Positions 22,328-34,113 of a stretch of DNA of 64,000 bases are shown in pieces. The position numbers were made by a program, and so were the translations under genes. This stretch comes from Halichoerus grypus. Taxonomy: Eukaryota > Chordata > Mammalia > Carnivora > Phocidae. The stretch spans positions 172,762,437-172,826,436 of the forward strand of contig NC_135715.1 in the NCBI RefSeq assembly GCF_964656455.1. The letters are read 5' to 3'. The notes beneath the pieces are model-generated. The model saw only the letters and a list, made by a program, of their open reading frames with translations, was not told where the DNA came from and did not search any database. Each line of letters starts with the position of its first letter. The stretch's first letter is position 1.

Positions 22328-22429
22328 GTGGAGATTATTCCTAGACAATCTTAAAAGCCAGATGTGGAGTTTTGAATTCATTCATAGCTAATAGAGAGGT
22401 TCTGGTTTTATCCAATTGGCAGAGTATCT
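22328..22429 (+). repeat. Left piece of an old repeat split by L1 (tentative)
   Basis: The words gttttgaattcattcatagc and gaggttctggttttatccaa resemble the middle of a common ancient repeat whose next expected part (a ttgaacaggggagtagacag-like segment) appears only at about 24472, beyond the L1. This suggests the L1 interrupted it. The family is not named. Confidence 0.35.
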
Positions 22430-24440
22430 TACATCTAACTAACACTCCCAAAGATAACAATTACGAACTCCGATCAAAAAATGGAAAACAACTGTTTAAA
22501 GACACTGGACAGTAATCAAGAGCAGACAGAAACTGGAAGAAATTTGATCCTTGACAAAAAAGGACCCAAACTAATTGAGATCCATCCATGGCTTTCCCAC
22601 TGGAGGCAGTCCCCAGCCCCACCAAGCTAGAAGCAAAACCATACTCTTATTAGAGGAATCAGAAGATAAGAGAGTTTGGGACTGCTAGAGTGGCTAGAAA
22701 TTGAGGAGTGAAATCCCAGACAGAAGGAAGTTATAAGAGGGAGCCTCAAAAACTACATATAAGCTTCTGTTAATCCTTCACTAATCCTTGACTTAATCCT
22801 GACTGCTGAACTATTCATGTGAGAGGTGAGACTCCAAGGAACTCAGCAGGAAGAACAAAGAAAAACCACCTAAAATGCTGAAAGAACTAAGAAAAGATTG
22901 TAGCGCTGTCCAATGCAGGAAAGCCAGAGTTTAAAGTTAGAGAGGACTTGTAAAAATTTCAACCTATCAATAATCTCCAGAAGGGGCATGCCTTAGGAGT
23001 AAAGACTATGTTCCAGGACTGAGGGGTAAACCAACACTTATTCAAGATGATATGCCAATAATTTAATTCCTGACTGGAACAAAATTCAACAGGAATAAAA
23101 CTTAACACTTTCCAGAGGAAAATGACAGAATTAACATTCTCTATAATGTTTCAATCACTATGTTCAATATATAATAAAAAATCATTAGGCACAAATAAAA
23201 AAAATTGTGATCCAGAGTCAAGAGGAAAATTAGTTAAAAGAAACAAACTCACAGGTGATGCAGATTTTGAAATTAAATGAGAAGGATTTAAAAATGACTA
23301 TGAAAAATATGCTAAGGTACCTACATGAAAAATTAAATATAATTGGTGAAGAGATAGGAGATATGAAAACCATGGGAAAGGACCAAATGGAAGGCCTAGA
23401 ACTGAAAAATACAATATCTTAAATAAAAAACTTCATTAGACATGATTGGCAGCTGAGTGGACACAACAGAAGAAGAGAACACTGAAGTTGAAGACAGGTC
23501 AACAAAATCATTCAATCTGAAACATAGAGAGGAAAAAATTGCAAAATAATGAAGGTAGTTTCAGCAAGCTGTGGGAACAATACCAAGTAGTCTAAAATCA
23601 CTTAATTGGTGTCCAAGAAAGAACTGAAGTTGTGGAGAGGTATAAATAGGGAAGAACAATTTGAATAAACGTATGACAAAGTTTTTCCAAATTTGATTTA
23701 AAAACAGCAACCCATAAATCCAGGAAGCTCAGTGCACTAAAGCAGAATATACAACTAAGCCCAACAAAGTTAAGGAAAAAAAAATCTTTTTTTTTTTAAG
23801 ATTTTATTTATTTGACAGGGAGAGTAGCAGAGGGAGAGGGAGAAGCAGGCTCCCTGCTGAGCAGGGAGCCCGACATGGGGCTCAATCCCAGGACCCTGGG
23901 ATCATGATCTGAGCTGAAGGCAGAAGCTTAACTGATTGAACCACCCATGCACCCCGGAAAAAAAAAATCTTAACTGAGAGGAGAAAAAAAGGACACATGA
24001 CATATGGGAACAACAATAAAAATATTAACTGACTTTTCATTAGAAAATAATGGAGATCAGAAGATAATGTAAAGTTATCTTTTAAGTTTATTATCAGTGA
24101 AATATCTTTCCAAAGTTAAGTTTAAATAAAGACATTTTCAGATGAACAAAAACTGAGACAATTTATCACAAGCAAACCAACACTACAGGAAATGCTGAAA
24201 GAAAATATTCAGATTAAGGAAGAATGAAACTAGGTAGAAATTTGGATCTACAGAAAGGAATGAAGACACTAAAGATAGTTAAACATATAGGTATATAAAA
24301 AAGATTTTTCTCTTTAAATTAAATTTCTGAAACATCAATTAAATATTTTAAAAGTGGTAACATATTTATAGGTTTATAGTATTTGTAGAAGTCAAATATA
24401 TGTCAAGAATAGCACATAAAGATAAGGAGGGAGTGTAAAT
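22430..24440 (+). mobile_element. LINE-1 (L1M-type), 5'/ORF1 region, degraded
   Basis: From about 23250 the text follows the ORF1 region of old L1 elements in order: aaggcctagaactgaaaaat, ggcagctgagtggacacaac, a gaactgaagttgtggagagg part, catttcccaa-like ttttccaaatttgattta, then ctgacttttcattagaaaat, aataaagacattttcagatg, caaaaactgagacaatttat, ggatctacagaaaggaatga. Stops and frameshifts break the frame throughout. The part before 23200 is less certain. A Can-SINE interrupts it at 23788-23955. Confidence 0.65.
23788..23955 (-). mobile_element. Can-SINE within an L1
   Basis: The minus strand shows ggggtgcatgggtggttcaa, the catgatcccagggtcctggg core, a short CT-rich part and the tail. It is flanked by A-rich direct repeats of the form ggaaaaaaaaatctt (from 23774 and from 23956), about 15 bp. 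The CT-rich middle is shorter than in the 20164 copy. Confidence 0.95.
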
Positions 24441-24800
24441 GGACTCATAGTCAATGGAGACCATGACAAAATTTTGAACAGGGGAGTAGACAGAGGAATG
24501 ACATAATTTAAACTGTGCATTTAGAAGAATCATCCAGCATCAGGACATGGGGCCAATCTGAAGGAGCAGCATGATACATGTATTGAGGAAGAACCAATAG
24601 GACTTGGAAACATTGAAAGTGGTACAGAGATGATAACGGTGATGTTAAAAAGTACCTCCATTCTTGAAATGGAAAGAAGAATTGATGGTATCATTAAAGA
24701 AACAGAGAACCTTGTAGGAAGAACTGCCATGGGAAGAAAATGATGCATTTATTTATGACCTTACCAAGTCCATGGTGTCGGTGAGACCACCCTGGTGGAG
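24441..24800 (+). repeat. Right piece of an old repeat split by L1 (tentative)
   Basis: After the L1 the words attttgaacaggggagtaga, gaggaatgacataatttaaa and tttagaagaatcatccagca are in the order of the ancient repeat whose left piece ends at 22429. The family is not named. The minus-strand frame here is spurious. Confidence 0.4.
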
Positions 24801-25640
24801 ATGGATGATAACAATTCAAAATGCAGGTCTCTCCTTTTATAAAAATTCCAAAATGCCAGTCCTGAAAAATTTATGGTCTTTATGTGACTTGTTGTCATCT
24901 TATGCTACATGATTTATTGTAAACTTTTTAATATATCCTAAGCTATAAGCCAGAGAAACAAATGTAAAACCATGGCAGTGGGAGATTGGCAGGATGGTTT
25001 GTCAAGAAGCTTTTTGGTCCAGGCTCCCATCTCTGAGCAAAGGTCCAAGGCCAACAACTAGCAGACCATGAGCTTCAGCCCTGCTTTGCTCTGCAGACTG
25101 GCAGGCTGGTGTCTGACTTCTCTTTAGCTGCCGCCCATATTTCATTTGCCCTTCCTTCTTTACATGCCTGGATTTTTTTTTTTTTTTTTTATTCTCTGAA
25201 CCCACTGAGTGAACCCAGAAAAATGATAAGATTAATAGCAAAAACCAAGAGGCCGACCTTTCCTCACTTGCCTGTCTCCCTCTCCCTCCAGTTCTCAAAT
25301 TGAGGGACCACTCCTGCACTTCACTGTAACAGGTACCCCTGAGTGATTTGGCCGGCGCTACCTCCTCCTCAAGTTCTCATTCATTAACCATTTTTCTAGT
25401 CCTGGAATCAGTCCTACTCTAAACCAAATTGTGAAGTATGAACATGTTTTTGTCTCTCCCAGGATCCATTCTGCAAGTCTTTCCCATATGTTGGAACCTA
25501 TAACCAAACCATCTTATTGCCCTCTGATGGCCCAGTACCTGCTCTGGTGCCCTCCACATCTACCCTCCATTCTTTCTCCCACTCCTGAATCTTCTCACTT
25601 CTGAAAACTCCAAGTTCTGTAGTGTTTTTGTTTGTTTGGT
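24801..25640. other. Non-coding stretch
   Basis: No gene is visible. A T-run at 25172-25190 is crossed by frames of both strands, which are artefacts. No repeat could be named. Confidence 0.4.
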
Positions 25641-25815
25641 TTTGGGTTTTTTTGAATGCCAAGTTTTTTTAATAGCTATAATGAGTATAATTCACATATT
25701 ACACAATTGACCGTTTAAAGCATACAACTCAATGGCTTTTGGTATATTCACAGAGCTGTGCATCCATCACCACAATCCATTTTAGAATATTTTCAATACT
25801 TCAAAAAGAAACCCA
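25641..25815 (-). mobile_element. LINE-1 fragment, antisense
   Basis: The plus strand reads atgagtataattcacatatt, caattgaccgtttaaagcat and gctgtgcatccatcaccaca, which matches the reverse complement of a segment found in old L1 copies. It is short and diverged. Confidence 0.5.
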
Positions 25816-27974
25816 GCACTCCTTAGCCAAGTTCTGTAGTGTTACCAACTTCTGTAAGGAGTTAGACGAAAAACAGGCTGATTCACCTAACTCAAATAAT
25901 AGTGCAATTACTGGAATCTAAGCCTCATCTAGAGCACTTGAATTTTTTTTTTAAAGCTCTCATGCACTTAAATGAATCTCTAGGCCCTGTGACAAAGGGG
26001 CAAGGAAAAGTCCACATTTTATCTTATTCTGTAATATTATAATACTCAAAAAAAATTAATGCTAACCTATGCTGTTGATTAGAGTATATTCTGTTTCATG
26101 AAATATTGTTTAACATTCCAGGATCAAACTCAAATATGAAACAATGAAATAGTAGTATCCTTATTCTACATATGGAAAAACTACCAGACAGTTCTACTTA
26201 CCTTCACCATTCTCTTGTGTCCTTGCTTTCCTCTCATGGGAGAAGCATTATTGATAAGCATGTGGAGGTTCACATTTTCTCCATCTGTTTCACATACTTA
26301 CGCCATTTTAATAAATTGGCTGTCTTATTCCCTTTTTTTCTGTATTCAGGACTATTTTTACCCTATTTTCACTCGTTTGACCACTAATAAATAAATAATG
26401 CCAAGTGAAAAGTGCCTACACTTTCTCCCCTATTCTGGTCCAGTTAAAGATTTAAATCTATGTAATTCTGCAAGAATTAAAAGTTTGAAGAACAGTGTCT
26501 GGGTCATTTCCTTACCCTGAGAGTAACTCTTCATTATGTAGATTGTTTCTGACCATTGGAATGTCTCTGCCCTCCTCCCTGTTCACCAAAATCCCTTCCA
26601 TTCCACAAAACCCATCTCCATCCTCATTCACCCTTCCAGGAAGCCAATACCAACATCTTCTTCCCCATCTTTCATAGAACTTACTGCCAATATCACACAC
26701 TCTATACTCTACATTCCAGCATTCTCAACTTGCTCCACATGTGTGCTTCCCCAATGAGATCATAAGTTTTCAGAGATCAGAACATTGCCCTATAAATCTT
26801 AACACATCATGTGATTCAAGGGACATAGTAAAAACTCGGTGACCTGAAGGATTGAATTCTTTACATTAACAATGAGACCCAATGGAGAGCACTGAATGCT
26901 CTCTTAGTGGGTTGAAGGTATGTCTCTTTGCTTATAATTTTCTGATTAGTTTTATAAAATGCAAACCCCAAAATATATACTGAGAATTAAAGCATGACAG
27001 AATCAATGAACACAACATTTATAGTATCAAACCCCAAATCTAATCAATGAATTCTCTCATTTAGCGAATGTTTCCTGAACATTTCCTGTGTTCAAGTACA
27101 TTTTGCTGGGTGGAAAATGTGGAAGGGGACACTGTTCTTGGGCTCCAAGAATGCAAATCAGGCGCTAACAAATACACAATCAAGAATTGACTAGATTCGG
27201 GTGTTTTCAGAAATGAAGAGAGTAGTACATTAAAGAAAAAGTTTGAGAAAGCTAATGAGGCTAACCCACTTCATCTTAATCACTATTATCATCAGTTCAT
27301 ACTTAAATCGGTGGCCAAAGTATGCGAGAACATCAAGTTCACCACAGTGAGTTTAAGTATACATAACAGAACACAGAAAACATGTACTTTTGTGTGTTTA
27401 AATAAGAAAAATCAAACTTTAGATTATTATATACTGGATAACTGCACCAGTGAACAAGGAAATAGTGCCTATTCCTGGTACCATTTGAACATCAATGTGA
27501 CACACTGAGAGAAAAATAATTGCATAAACCCAAGACAATGCTCATGACTGAAAAACACATTATACTGTCTTTATCTTTGAGCTGATTCACTTTATATGTT
27601 TCTCTAAAACAGAATCATAACAGGCCAATGGAAACAAAATGAAATAGAACATGTTTTTCTGCCTTTTGCTCCTTTGGGAATAAGCTCAAATCTTCACATA
27701 TTAATGAAAGCTGTCTGTCCCTGTTGCTGCTGAATGTTCACATGTATGTGTTGATAGAGTCTGCAGCCTCTGATCATGGGCTGAAATCAGACAGAAAGTA
27801 GGTGACAGCAATCACAAAATTCTAGGTGGGGAACAAAATGCTAGCAGTATAATGACTGACTATCCCACTTACTTTAGTATTCTCGTTTTAGTGAAAAACT
27901 TGGAGAGGAGTAAAATCCCATACACACTGAGTTTTTGAACATACAGTACAAGAATATACATAGTTCCCTACTGT
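25816..27974. other. Non-coding stretch, mostly unassigned
   Basis: Nothing is firmly assignable. The part at 26500-26870 is pyrimidine-rich with L2-like words but too diverged to call, and 27054-27185 resembles the common 'cctgaacatttcctgtg' class of old repeats. Short frames show no motif. Confidence 0.4.
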
Positions 27975-28128
27975 CTCTTGTACCTGGAATGGGCTTCCCT
28001 TATGTATTCCAACAGTTCATCCACTGACTCCAATCAAATGTCACCTGCTCAGAAAGAACTTCCCAGACTACCCTATCTACAATTTCAGCACCCCTCTCCT
28101 ATCATTCTTTGACTCCTTACTATGCTTT
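27975..28128 (+). mobile_element. L2 3' end, left part, split by an insertion
   Basis: The order acctggaatgggcttccctt, caaatgtcacctgctcagaa, agaacttcccagactaccct and gactccttactatgcttt is the standard L2 3' region. It breaks at 28128 and resumes at 28467 with the repeated word atgcttt. Confidence 0.75.
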
Positions 28129-28466
28129 CAGTTGGGATAATATATGTTATAGTGCCATAACAACCAGTCCCCAAATGTCAATGGCTTTTTTAAAAGTTTA
28201 TCACTTATGAAAATCTACTGCCATCTGGGCATCTCTCCCAGCCAGTGTTCCCCCATGAGCTCTCATCAATATGAGCCAACACATTTGCCACAACAAGTTG
28301 AAGTGAGGTAGAGAATCAAGGCCAGCAAATAAATGCTTCCATCCTGAAGTGACACAGATCACTGCCACTCACATTTCATTGGCCAAAGCCAACTAAAATA
28401 CAAGTGGGCAGAGAAGTGTCATCTTCCTATGTTTTTCTAATTAGATAAAGTACCATCCAAGTCATC
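28129..28466 (+). mobile_element. Old mobile element inserted in L2, class uncertain
   Basis: About 338 bases interrupt an L2. They open with gttgggataatatatgttat and contain gtgccataacaaccagtccc and, near the end, gtgacacagatcactgccac with tcacatttcattggccaaag, words of an abundant old element I cannot name confidently. The flanking atgcttt (28122-28128, 28467-28473) is a 7-bp duplication. That length does not decide between a hAT DNA transposon (8 bp) and an LTR (5 bp). Confidence 0.5.
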
Positions 28467-28665
28467 ATGCTTTATTTTTCTTTGTAATACTTTTCACCTA
28501 ACATTTTGTAATAGATTTTATTTTTTATTATCTGCCTCTTCTCACTAGAATATAAGCACTGTGAGGACAAGGACTATGTCTGTTCACTACTATAGCTTCA
28601 TATAGAACATTAGAACAGAGATTCTCAATAAATATTTGCTGGATGAACAAATAAAAATGCAGGAA
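28467..28665 (+). mobile_element. L2 3' end, right part
   Basis: The text resumes with tttatttttctttgtaatac, then ctcactagaatataagcact, gtgaggacaaggactatgtc and the ending ctcaataaatatttgctgga with tgaa. This is the terminal L2 order without a poly-A tail, as is normal for L2. Confidence 0.8.
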
Positions 28666-30639
28666 ATGTTATGCCTTACACCATAAATTACAAGCTCAAA
28701 TGCCTAAAGAACCCAGCTATTAATATAATGAGGGAAGAAAGCAAACTTGGAAACTTGCCTAAGTAGAGAACTTTTGCCACTACCAAAAACTTGCCAGTGT
28801 TTCCTTGATGGATTATGTGCCTGGAGTAGCCAGATTCTCTAATTTTTCATGAGAAGTTAAAAATCTGAATTTTTAGATGAAGTTTCTGATTTTTTCATCA
28901 TGTGGTTTAAGTTTTCAAAACTTTTCATACCCAGGAAACATAAGGTCAGTCTATGCCTCTGCTTTAGGTGAAGAAACTGAAAGTGTGTGTCTTGAGATTT
29001 ATAAAGGTTGAGTTAAATGGAGAAAGAGAAGAGAGAGAAAAAAAATGGCATCCTCACATCCATTTCTCCATCATCTAAATTGCAATATGGAGGGATCTCT
29101 GCCCCGTCTTCACCTCCCACTCCTGCCCCTCTTTACCCAGGAATTTAGAAAACTACTTTCTTATATTTACAACACATGTATTTATTGTCAAGTCCTGTGA
29201 ACAGTAAGAAAGGATCCATCCTGCATTCACTGATGCTATGGTGTGAATACATAACAATATCTAAATAAATAAGAAGCCAAGGGGAAAGTTCTCCAAGGTT
29301 AAAATAGTTAGAATAAAGAACTGCTGTGATTAAAATGGCACTGGCAGAATAAAAGACCTAATATCTACTTCATATAATAGATGAGGTTTAAACCAGGAAC
29401 TCTTCTCAGTAACCAATAATTTGACATGATTACATAATGAATGTTTCTTTTTCTTCGCCCTATATTTGAACTTTGTATATTGAGGGGCTGCCAAACACAT
29501 TTTCACTGTAAAGAAATGTTGTTTTCAATTGTATCACCCATGAGGTTTAAATTCAGATGAAAATGTTCAAAAATCAAATTTCTGTATTTCTTTGGATCTA
29601 GCGTTGGGTGGTTAAGCAAGCAGTGTCAATTCTACTTTTCTTCTCCAGAGGGAATTATTGCTGAGCAAGGTCAATCAAACTCTAGGTATAATTGTTCATT
29701 TCAGTGGCCCTAAGCCCACACTTGGGAGTTTTCCAGCTGTGGAATCAATGAAAAATACCCTGGACTCTCCAGTCAGGAACACAGTATTGGATTCCTGGCA
29801 GTCCACTTTTCTAAGGAAACAATTGAATTAAAATAGGCCTGCCCCTCCTCTCTTGCAGATAATTTTGCCATCATGCATCTGACATCTAAACACCCCACAT
29901 GCTATTTTCCCTGCATAGAGCTGCCATTTCAGATCTCTCTGATATGTCTGTCAGATATTGGCTTTAATTCTAGGATTGAGGAAATAAGAAATATTCAATA
30001 CTGGGGCACCTGGGTGGCTCATTTGGTTGGGTATTTCCCTGTCCAGTGCCATCGTCCAGTTGAAACCTTCACAAGATATAGACTGGTGAACTTCTGACAT
30101 ACTTGAAATTCACCTTCTCACTAGGCTATCCTACACATCACTGAATACCATGAATTTGAGTATTGCCTTGAAATAAATAAGGTCTCTAGTCCCCGGTTTT
30201 TAAGACAAAATAACCAAGAATGAAATGGAAAATCTTGTTCTTACAGAGGTAAATGAAAATATGAAAATCTCTGGAGATAGTGTATGAGGAAAATAAAATA
30301 ACTTTCATAGAATTTTGGAAAACATTCATTTATGCTTGTGAATATTGACTTGATTCTGAAAATATTTATACCATGAACTCTCCAAAAGAGTTCCCTTTGA
30401 AGTAGCCACTTATTTTGCACATAAAAACACAATTTCAGTTAACATGGCATCTTAAGATTACGCTTTGGTATTTCCTTTTGCACACACACAAATACAGCCT
30501 AGCAAACAGTCAAGACTTCTGGCTAGGTGGCCAAATCTTCCTTCCAACTGACAAACTATCCATGTCCCCTAAACTGGTTCTGGATTAAACAGTCCTAGAA
30601 GACCACGCAAAAGTAGGAACAAAACTCCTGAGCAGTAAG
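28666..30639. other. Non-coding stretch with one SINE head fragment
   Basis: I see no gene and no other named repeat. The 29873-30097 frame includes the short SINE head at 30003-30038 and is not a gene. Confidence 0.4.
30003..30038 (+). mobile_element. Isolated Can-SINE head fragment
   Basis: ggggcacctgggtggctcat followed by ttggttgggt matches the first 30-35 bases of Can-SINEs, then similarity ends. There is no core, CT-rich part or tail and no clear flanking duplication. Retrotransposon copies normally lose their 5' end, not their 3' end, so this piece is unusual. Confidence 0.7.
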
Positions 30640-31559
30640 AGGGTAGTGCGGCTGGCATGAGGAGAGAAAGAACTTGTAATATGAGAAAAGCTTATAAACC
30701 AAAATGCTTAAATACACAAAGAACTAAAATACTGAGAAGGACAAGCCAGCAAAATGAACTACTGGGAGATTAATTCAAACCAGGGAGGACTAAAATCATA
30801 AGGAAAGGAGAGAAAGATCTGAAAATGAGTATACTTAGATTCTTCAAAATGATAAATTATGAGCAAAAATTATAAAACAATAAGAAATCATGAAAGAAAC
30901 AGAAATATGACAGTAATAGGTGGGTGAGAAAAAGAACCAATTAGAAATCTTGAAAACGAAAAGCATAGCTATTAGGATTTAAAACAATCCAACAGACAAG
31001 ACAATAGGTCTAAACATGGATAGTTTGTGAGTTGGAAGGTTGTCCTGAGGGATTCACCAGGAATGAAGCATGAAGGAATAAGATGATAATTATGAACAAT
31101 GACATGGAGTATGACTTCTCACAGAAATTCTACAGGAAGAGAATACAGGAAATTGCAGAAAGCCCTATGAGAAGATAAGAGATGAGAATGTACCTAACTC
31201 AGTTACGCACCCTCAGATTCAAAATGCATGTTATATGCAAAGCAGGATGAGGAATGTTGAATCTATACCTAGACAGAAAAGCTAAACTTAAAAGTATTCA
31301 GAATAAAAAATATATATATTAAAAGCTGCCACAAAGGGAAAAAAAAAAAAACAGATTTTCTACAAAGAAAAACTAATCTGACTGACAAACAGCAGGCTTC
31401 TGGAGAGCAACAATAAAGCCCAAAAGTATAGATGCTAAAAATAGAAGAGTGGAAACTAATACAAATATTGAAATAGACTCCATAGCTTCCAAAGAGCAGA
31501 TTTAAAAAATAATAATAATGATAAAGAAAATAATTTATTAACAATCCAGCAGGAGGGAG
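30640..31559 (+). mobile_element. Degraded LINE-1-like sequence (ORF1/5' region, tentative)
   Basis: A-rich text with repeated words such as gaaagaacttgtaatatgag, aaccaattagaaatcttgaa and aacaatccaacagacaagac has the composition and partial wording of old L1 ORF1 regions, and better L1 sequence follows in the same direction. No frame survives. Borders are approximate. Confidence 0.4.
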
Positions 31560-32246
31560 GAAAGCAAACAAAACAACAAAGCAATATATTAGAATCAATT
31601 GCATTTCCATATGTTAGCAACAAACAATCAGAAATTGAAGTTTAAAAATAATCCTATTTATATTAGCATCAAAAATATAAACTACTTAGGGAGAAGCCTA
31701 ACAGTATGTGCAAGATTTACACCATGAAAACTAAAACACATTGCTGAGAGAAATTAAAGATCTAAATGAATAGAGGTGTGACCATGGATTAAGAGAGTCA
31801 ATATTTTTAAGATATTAAGCCTTTCCAAGTTGATGTATAGATTCAACACAATTCCATTCAAAATCCCAGCAGGGCAGCATTTCACCAAATTTGAACAGAT
31901 ACTTCACCAAATGTAATATATGGATGGCAAGTAACATGGCAAGATGCTTGACCTCATGAGCACTAGGAAAATGCATTTTAAAACCACAATGAAGTACTAC
32001 TCCATGCCTATTAGAAAAGCTGAAGTTAGAAAGGCTGGCCATAACAAATGTTAGCAAGAGTGTGGAGTGACTGGAACTCTCATACACTTCTGGTGGGGAT
32101 AGAAATGATAAAACAATTTTGGAAAACATTTTGGCAGTCTCTTAAAATTTTTAAAATACATCTGCCATATGATCAAGCATTTTAATTCTAGGTATTTATC
32201 TGAAAGAGAAAAAAAATGTCCACAAATAGACCACTACATGCCTATG
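31560..32246 (+). mobile_element. LINE-1 copy A: ORF2 end and 3' region
   Basis: The 5' part (gcatttccatatgttagcaa, aacaatcagaaattgaagtt, cacaattccattcaaaatcc) is late ORF2 sequence. After an internal gap at about 31870 the text continues with caaaaccacaatga-like aaaaccacaatgaagtacta, a ggaactctcatacacttctg part and ccatatgatcaagcatttta. It is cut off near 32246, after which the next copy restarts the same region, so it is distinct from copy B. Confidence 0.65.
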
Positions 32247-32279
32247 AGAATGGTCCAAAACCAAGTCACTGACAACACC

Positions 32280-33168
32280 AAATGTGGTGACTGTGGAGCA
32301 GCAGGAACTCTCATTCATTGCTGGTGGGAATGCAAAATGGTCCGGCCACTTTGGAAGAAAGTCTGGCAGTTTCTTAAAAAAATTAAACATACTCTTACAT
32401 ATGACCCAGCAATCACAATCCTTGGTATTTACCCAAATGAGTTGAAAACCTAGGTCCACACAAAAAGTCTGCACATGATGTTTATAGAAGCTTTATTCAT
32501 AATTGCCAAAACTTGGAAGCAACCAAGATGTCTTTCAGTAGGCAAATGGATAAGTAAACGGTGGTACATCCAGACAATGGAGTATTATGCATCATAAAAG
32601 GACATGGAGGAGGGGTGCCTGAGTGGCTCAGTTGGTTGAACATCCAACATCCAACTCTTGATCTCAGCTCGGATCTTGATCTCAGGGTCATGAGTTTGGA
32701 CTCCACATTGGGCTCTAAGCTGGGTGTGGAGCCTACTTAAAAAAAAAAAGGCAAAAAGACATGGAAGAAATTTAAATGCATATTACTAAGTGAAAGAAGC
32801 CATATGAAAAGGCTACATACTGTATGATTCCAACTATATGACAGTCAGGAAAAGACAAAACATGGAGATAGTATAAAGATCAATGGTTGTCCAGGGCTTG
32901 GGAAGAGATGATTGTTAGGACAGTAAATCTATTCTGTATGATGATATAATGGTGGATATATGTCATCATGTATTTATCAAAACCCATAGAATGTACAACA
33001 CCAGGATGGAACCCTCACATAAGCTATGGACTTTGGGTGACAATATTATTACATTGTAGGTTCACCAATTATAACAAATGTTACTCTGGGAACTCTGTGC
33101 TTTTTGTTCAATTTTGCTATTATCTAAAACCACTCCACAAAAACTGAAGTCTGTTAAAAAAAAAAAAA
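32280..33168 (+). mobile_element. LINE-1 copy B: ORF2 C-terminal remnant and 3' UTR
   Basis: It restarts at the point already passed in copy A (gcagcaggaactctcattca). The open frame 32169-32453 gives LIHCWWECKMVRPLWKKVWQ and DPAITILGIYP, the conserved C-terminal end of L1 ORF2p, so that frame is a transposon remnant and not a host gene. The 3' UTR follows with caaccaagatgtctttcagt, gagtattatgcatcataaaa, tgtatgattccaactatatg and a poly-A near 33155-33166. A Can-SINE interrupts at 32613-32752. Confidence 0.8.
32613..32752 (+). mobile_element. Can-SINE, short form, within L1 copy B
   Basis: The head (ggggtgcctgagtggctcag) and core (a gatctcagggtcatgag part) are followed directly by tgggctctaagctgggtgtg, gagcctactt and poly-A, with no long CT-rich middle. 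Flanks repeat aaaaggacatgga (32597-32609) as aaaaagacatgga (around 32753-32765). The short body suggests a different, older subfamily than the 20164 copy. Confidence 0.92.
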
Positions 33169-33692
33169 GATCTGTACACAATTGTTCTTACTAGATTTAT
33201 TTGCAATAGTCAAAATAGTCAAAAACTAGGAACAACCCAAGTGTACGTCAACAAGTAAATGAATAAACAAATTGTGATATATCCGTGTAATGAAATACCA
33301 CTTCACAATAAAAAGAATTATTGATACATAAAGAATATGAAAAGCCTCAGAATAACTATGCTGATTGAAATATGCTAGACAAAAAGAGTATATATTGCAT
33401 GATTCCATTTATATTCTAATATTACAGAGAGCAGATCAGTGGCTGCTTGGAATGGTGGGATGGGACAGGAGGGAAGGATTGTCAAGGAGCATTAAGTAAC
33501 TTTAGGGATAGGTTTGTTATCTTGATTGTGGTGATGGTTTCACAGATAAATAGAGATAGATGACCGATAGATCAATAAACAGGTTATAGATGATAGATGT
33601 CAGAAATTAGCAAATTGTGCACTTTGAACATGTGCAGTTTATTATGTCAGTTATACCACAATAAAGCTGTTTTTAAGGGTTTTTTTTTTTTT
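33169..33692 (+). mobile_element. LINE-1 copy C: 3' end
   Basis: A third copy restarts with gttcttactagatttatttg, then caagtgtacgtcaacaagta, a gattccatttatattctaat part, ttgtgcactttgaacatgtg, agtttattatgtcagttata and ccacaataaagctgttttta with T/A-rich tail. The AATAAA used by L1 lies in the final caataaagc. It lies head-to-tail behind copy B. Confidence 0.75.
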
Positions 33693-33965
33693 TCCAAAAA
33701 GGAAATAAATACTAAAGAAAATCAAGAATATCTGAAGGTGATCTTTTGGAAAACGAATTAACTAAACACATTTTTGGTAAGATCAATCAAGAAAAATCAA
33801 AGAAGGAACAAATAAACTCTAACATTCAAATTGGAGATTTAGGTGAAAAAAATCACAATTTTATGTCAATAATATGAAAACTTAGATGAGAAGAACCAGT
33901 TTTTAGAAAATCATCAACTATCAAATTGAGTTAAGGAGAAGGAGAAAATAAGAATAAAGCAGTAA
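33693..33965 (+). mobile_element. LINE-1 ORF2-like fragment (tentative)
   Basis: A-rich text with atcttttggaaaacgaatta, gatcaatcaagaaaaatcaa, and a tattgtatgccaat-like tttatgtcaataatatgaaa resembles the middle of L1 ORF2. It is the host sequence for the small insertion at 33966. It is weakly supported. Confidence 0.4.
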
Positions 33966-34113
33966 GTTAATAACTGTACTGTGGTATTCTTTTTACAATA
34001 TATACATGTATCAAATCACCAAAATTGAACACCTTAAACTTACATATGTTATATGTCAATATCTCAATAAAGCTGAAAAACTTTTTTAAAAAATAAAAAG
34101 CTAAAAAAAAAAA
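33966..34113 (+). mobile_element. LINE-1, extreme 5' truncation, with perfect target duplication
   Basis: Only the last 148 bases of an L1 are present: cctta... in aaaattgaacaccttaaact, tatgtcaatatctcaataaa and gctgaaaaac, then an A-rich tail. It is flanked by a perfect 16-bp repeat, aagaataaagcagtaa, at 33950-33965 and 34114-34129. The intact duplication makes this a well-defined separate insertion. Confidence 0.85.

Noticed and set aside
32169..32453. Frame with a clear protein-like end (WWECKMVRPLWKKVW)
   Set aside because: It is the C-terminal end of L1 ORF2p, thus a transposon remnant and not a host gene; recorded under L1 copy B.
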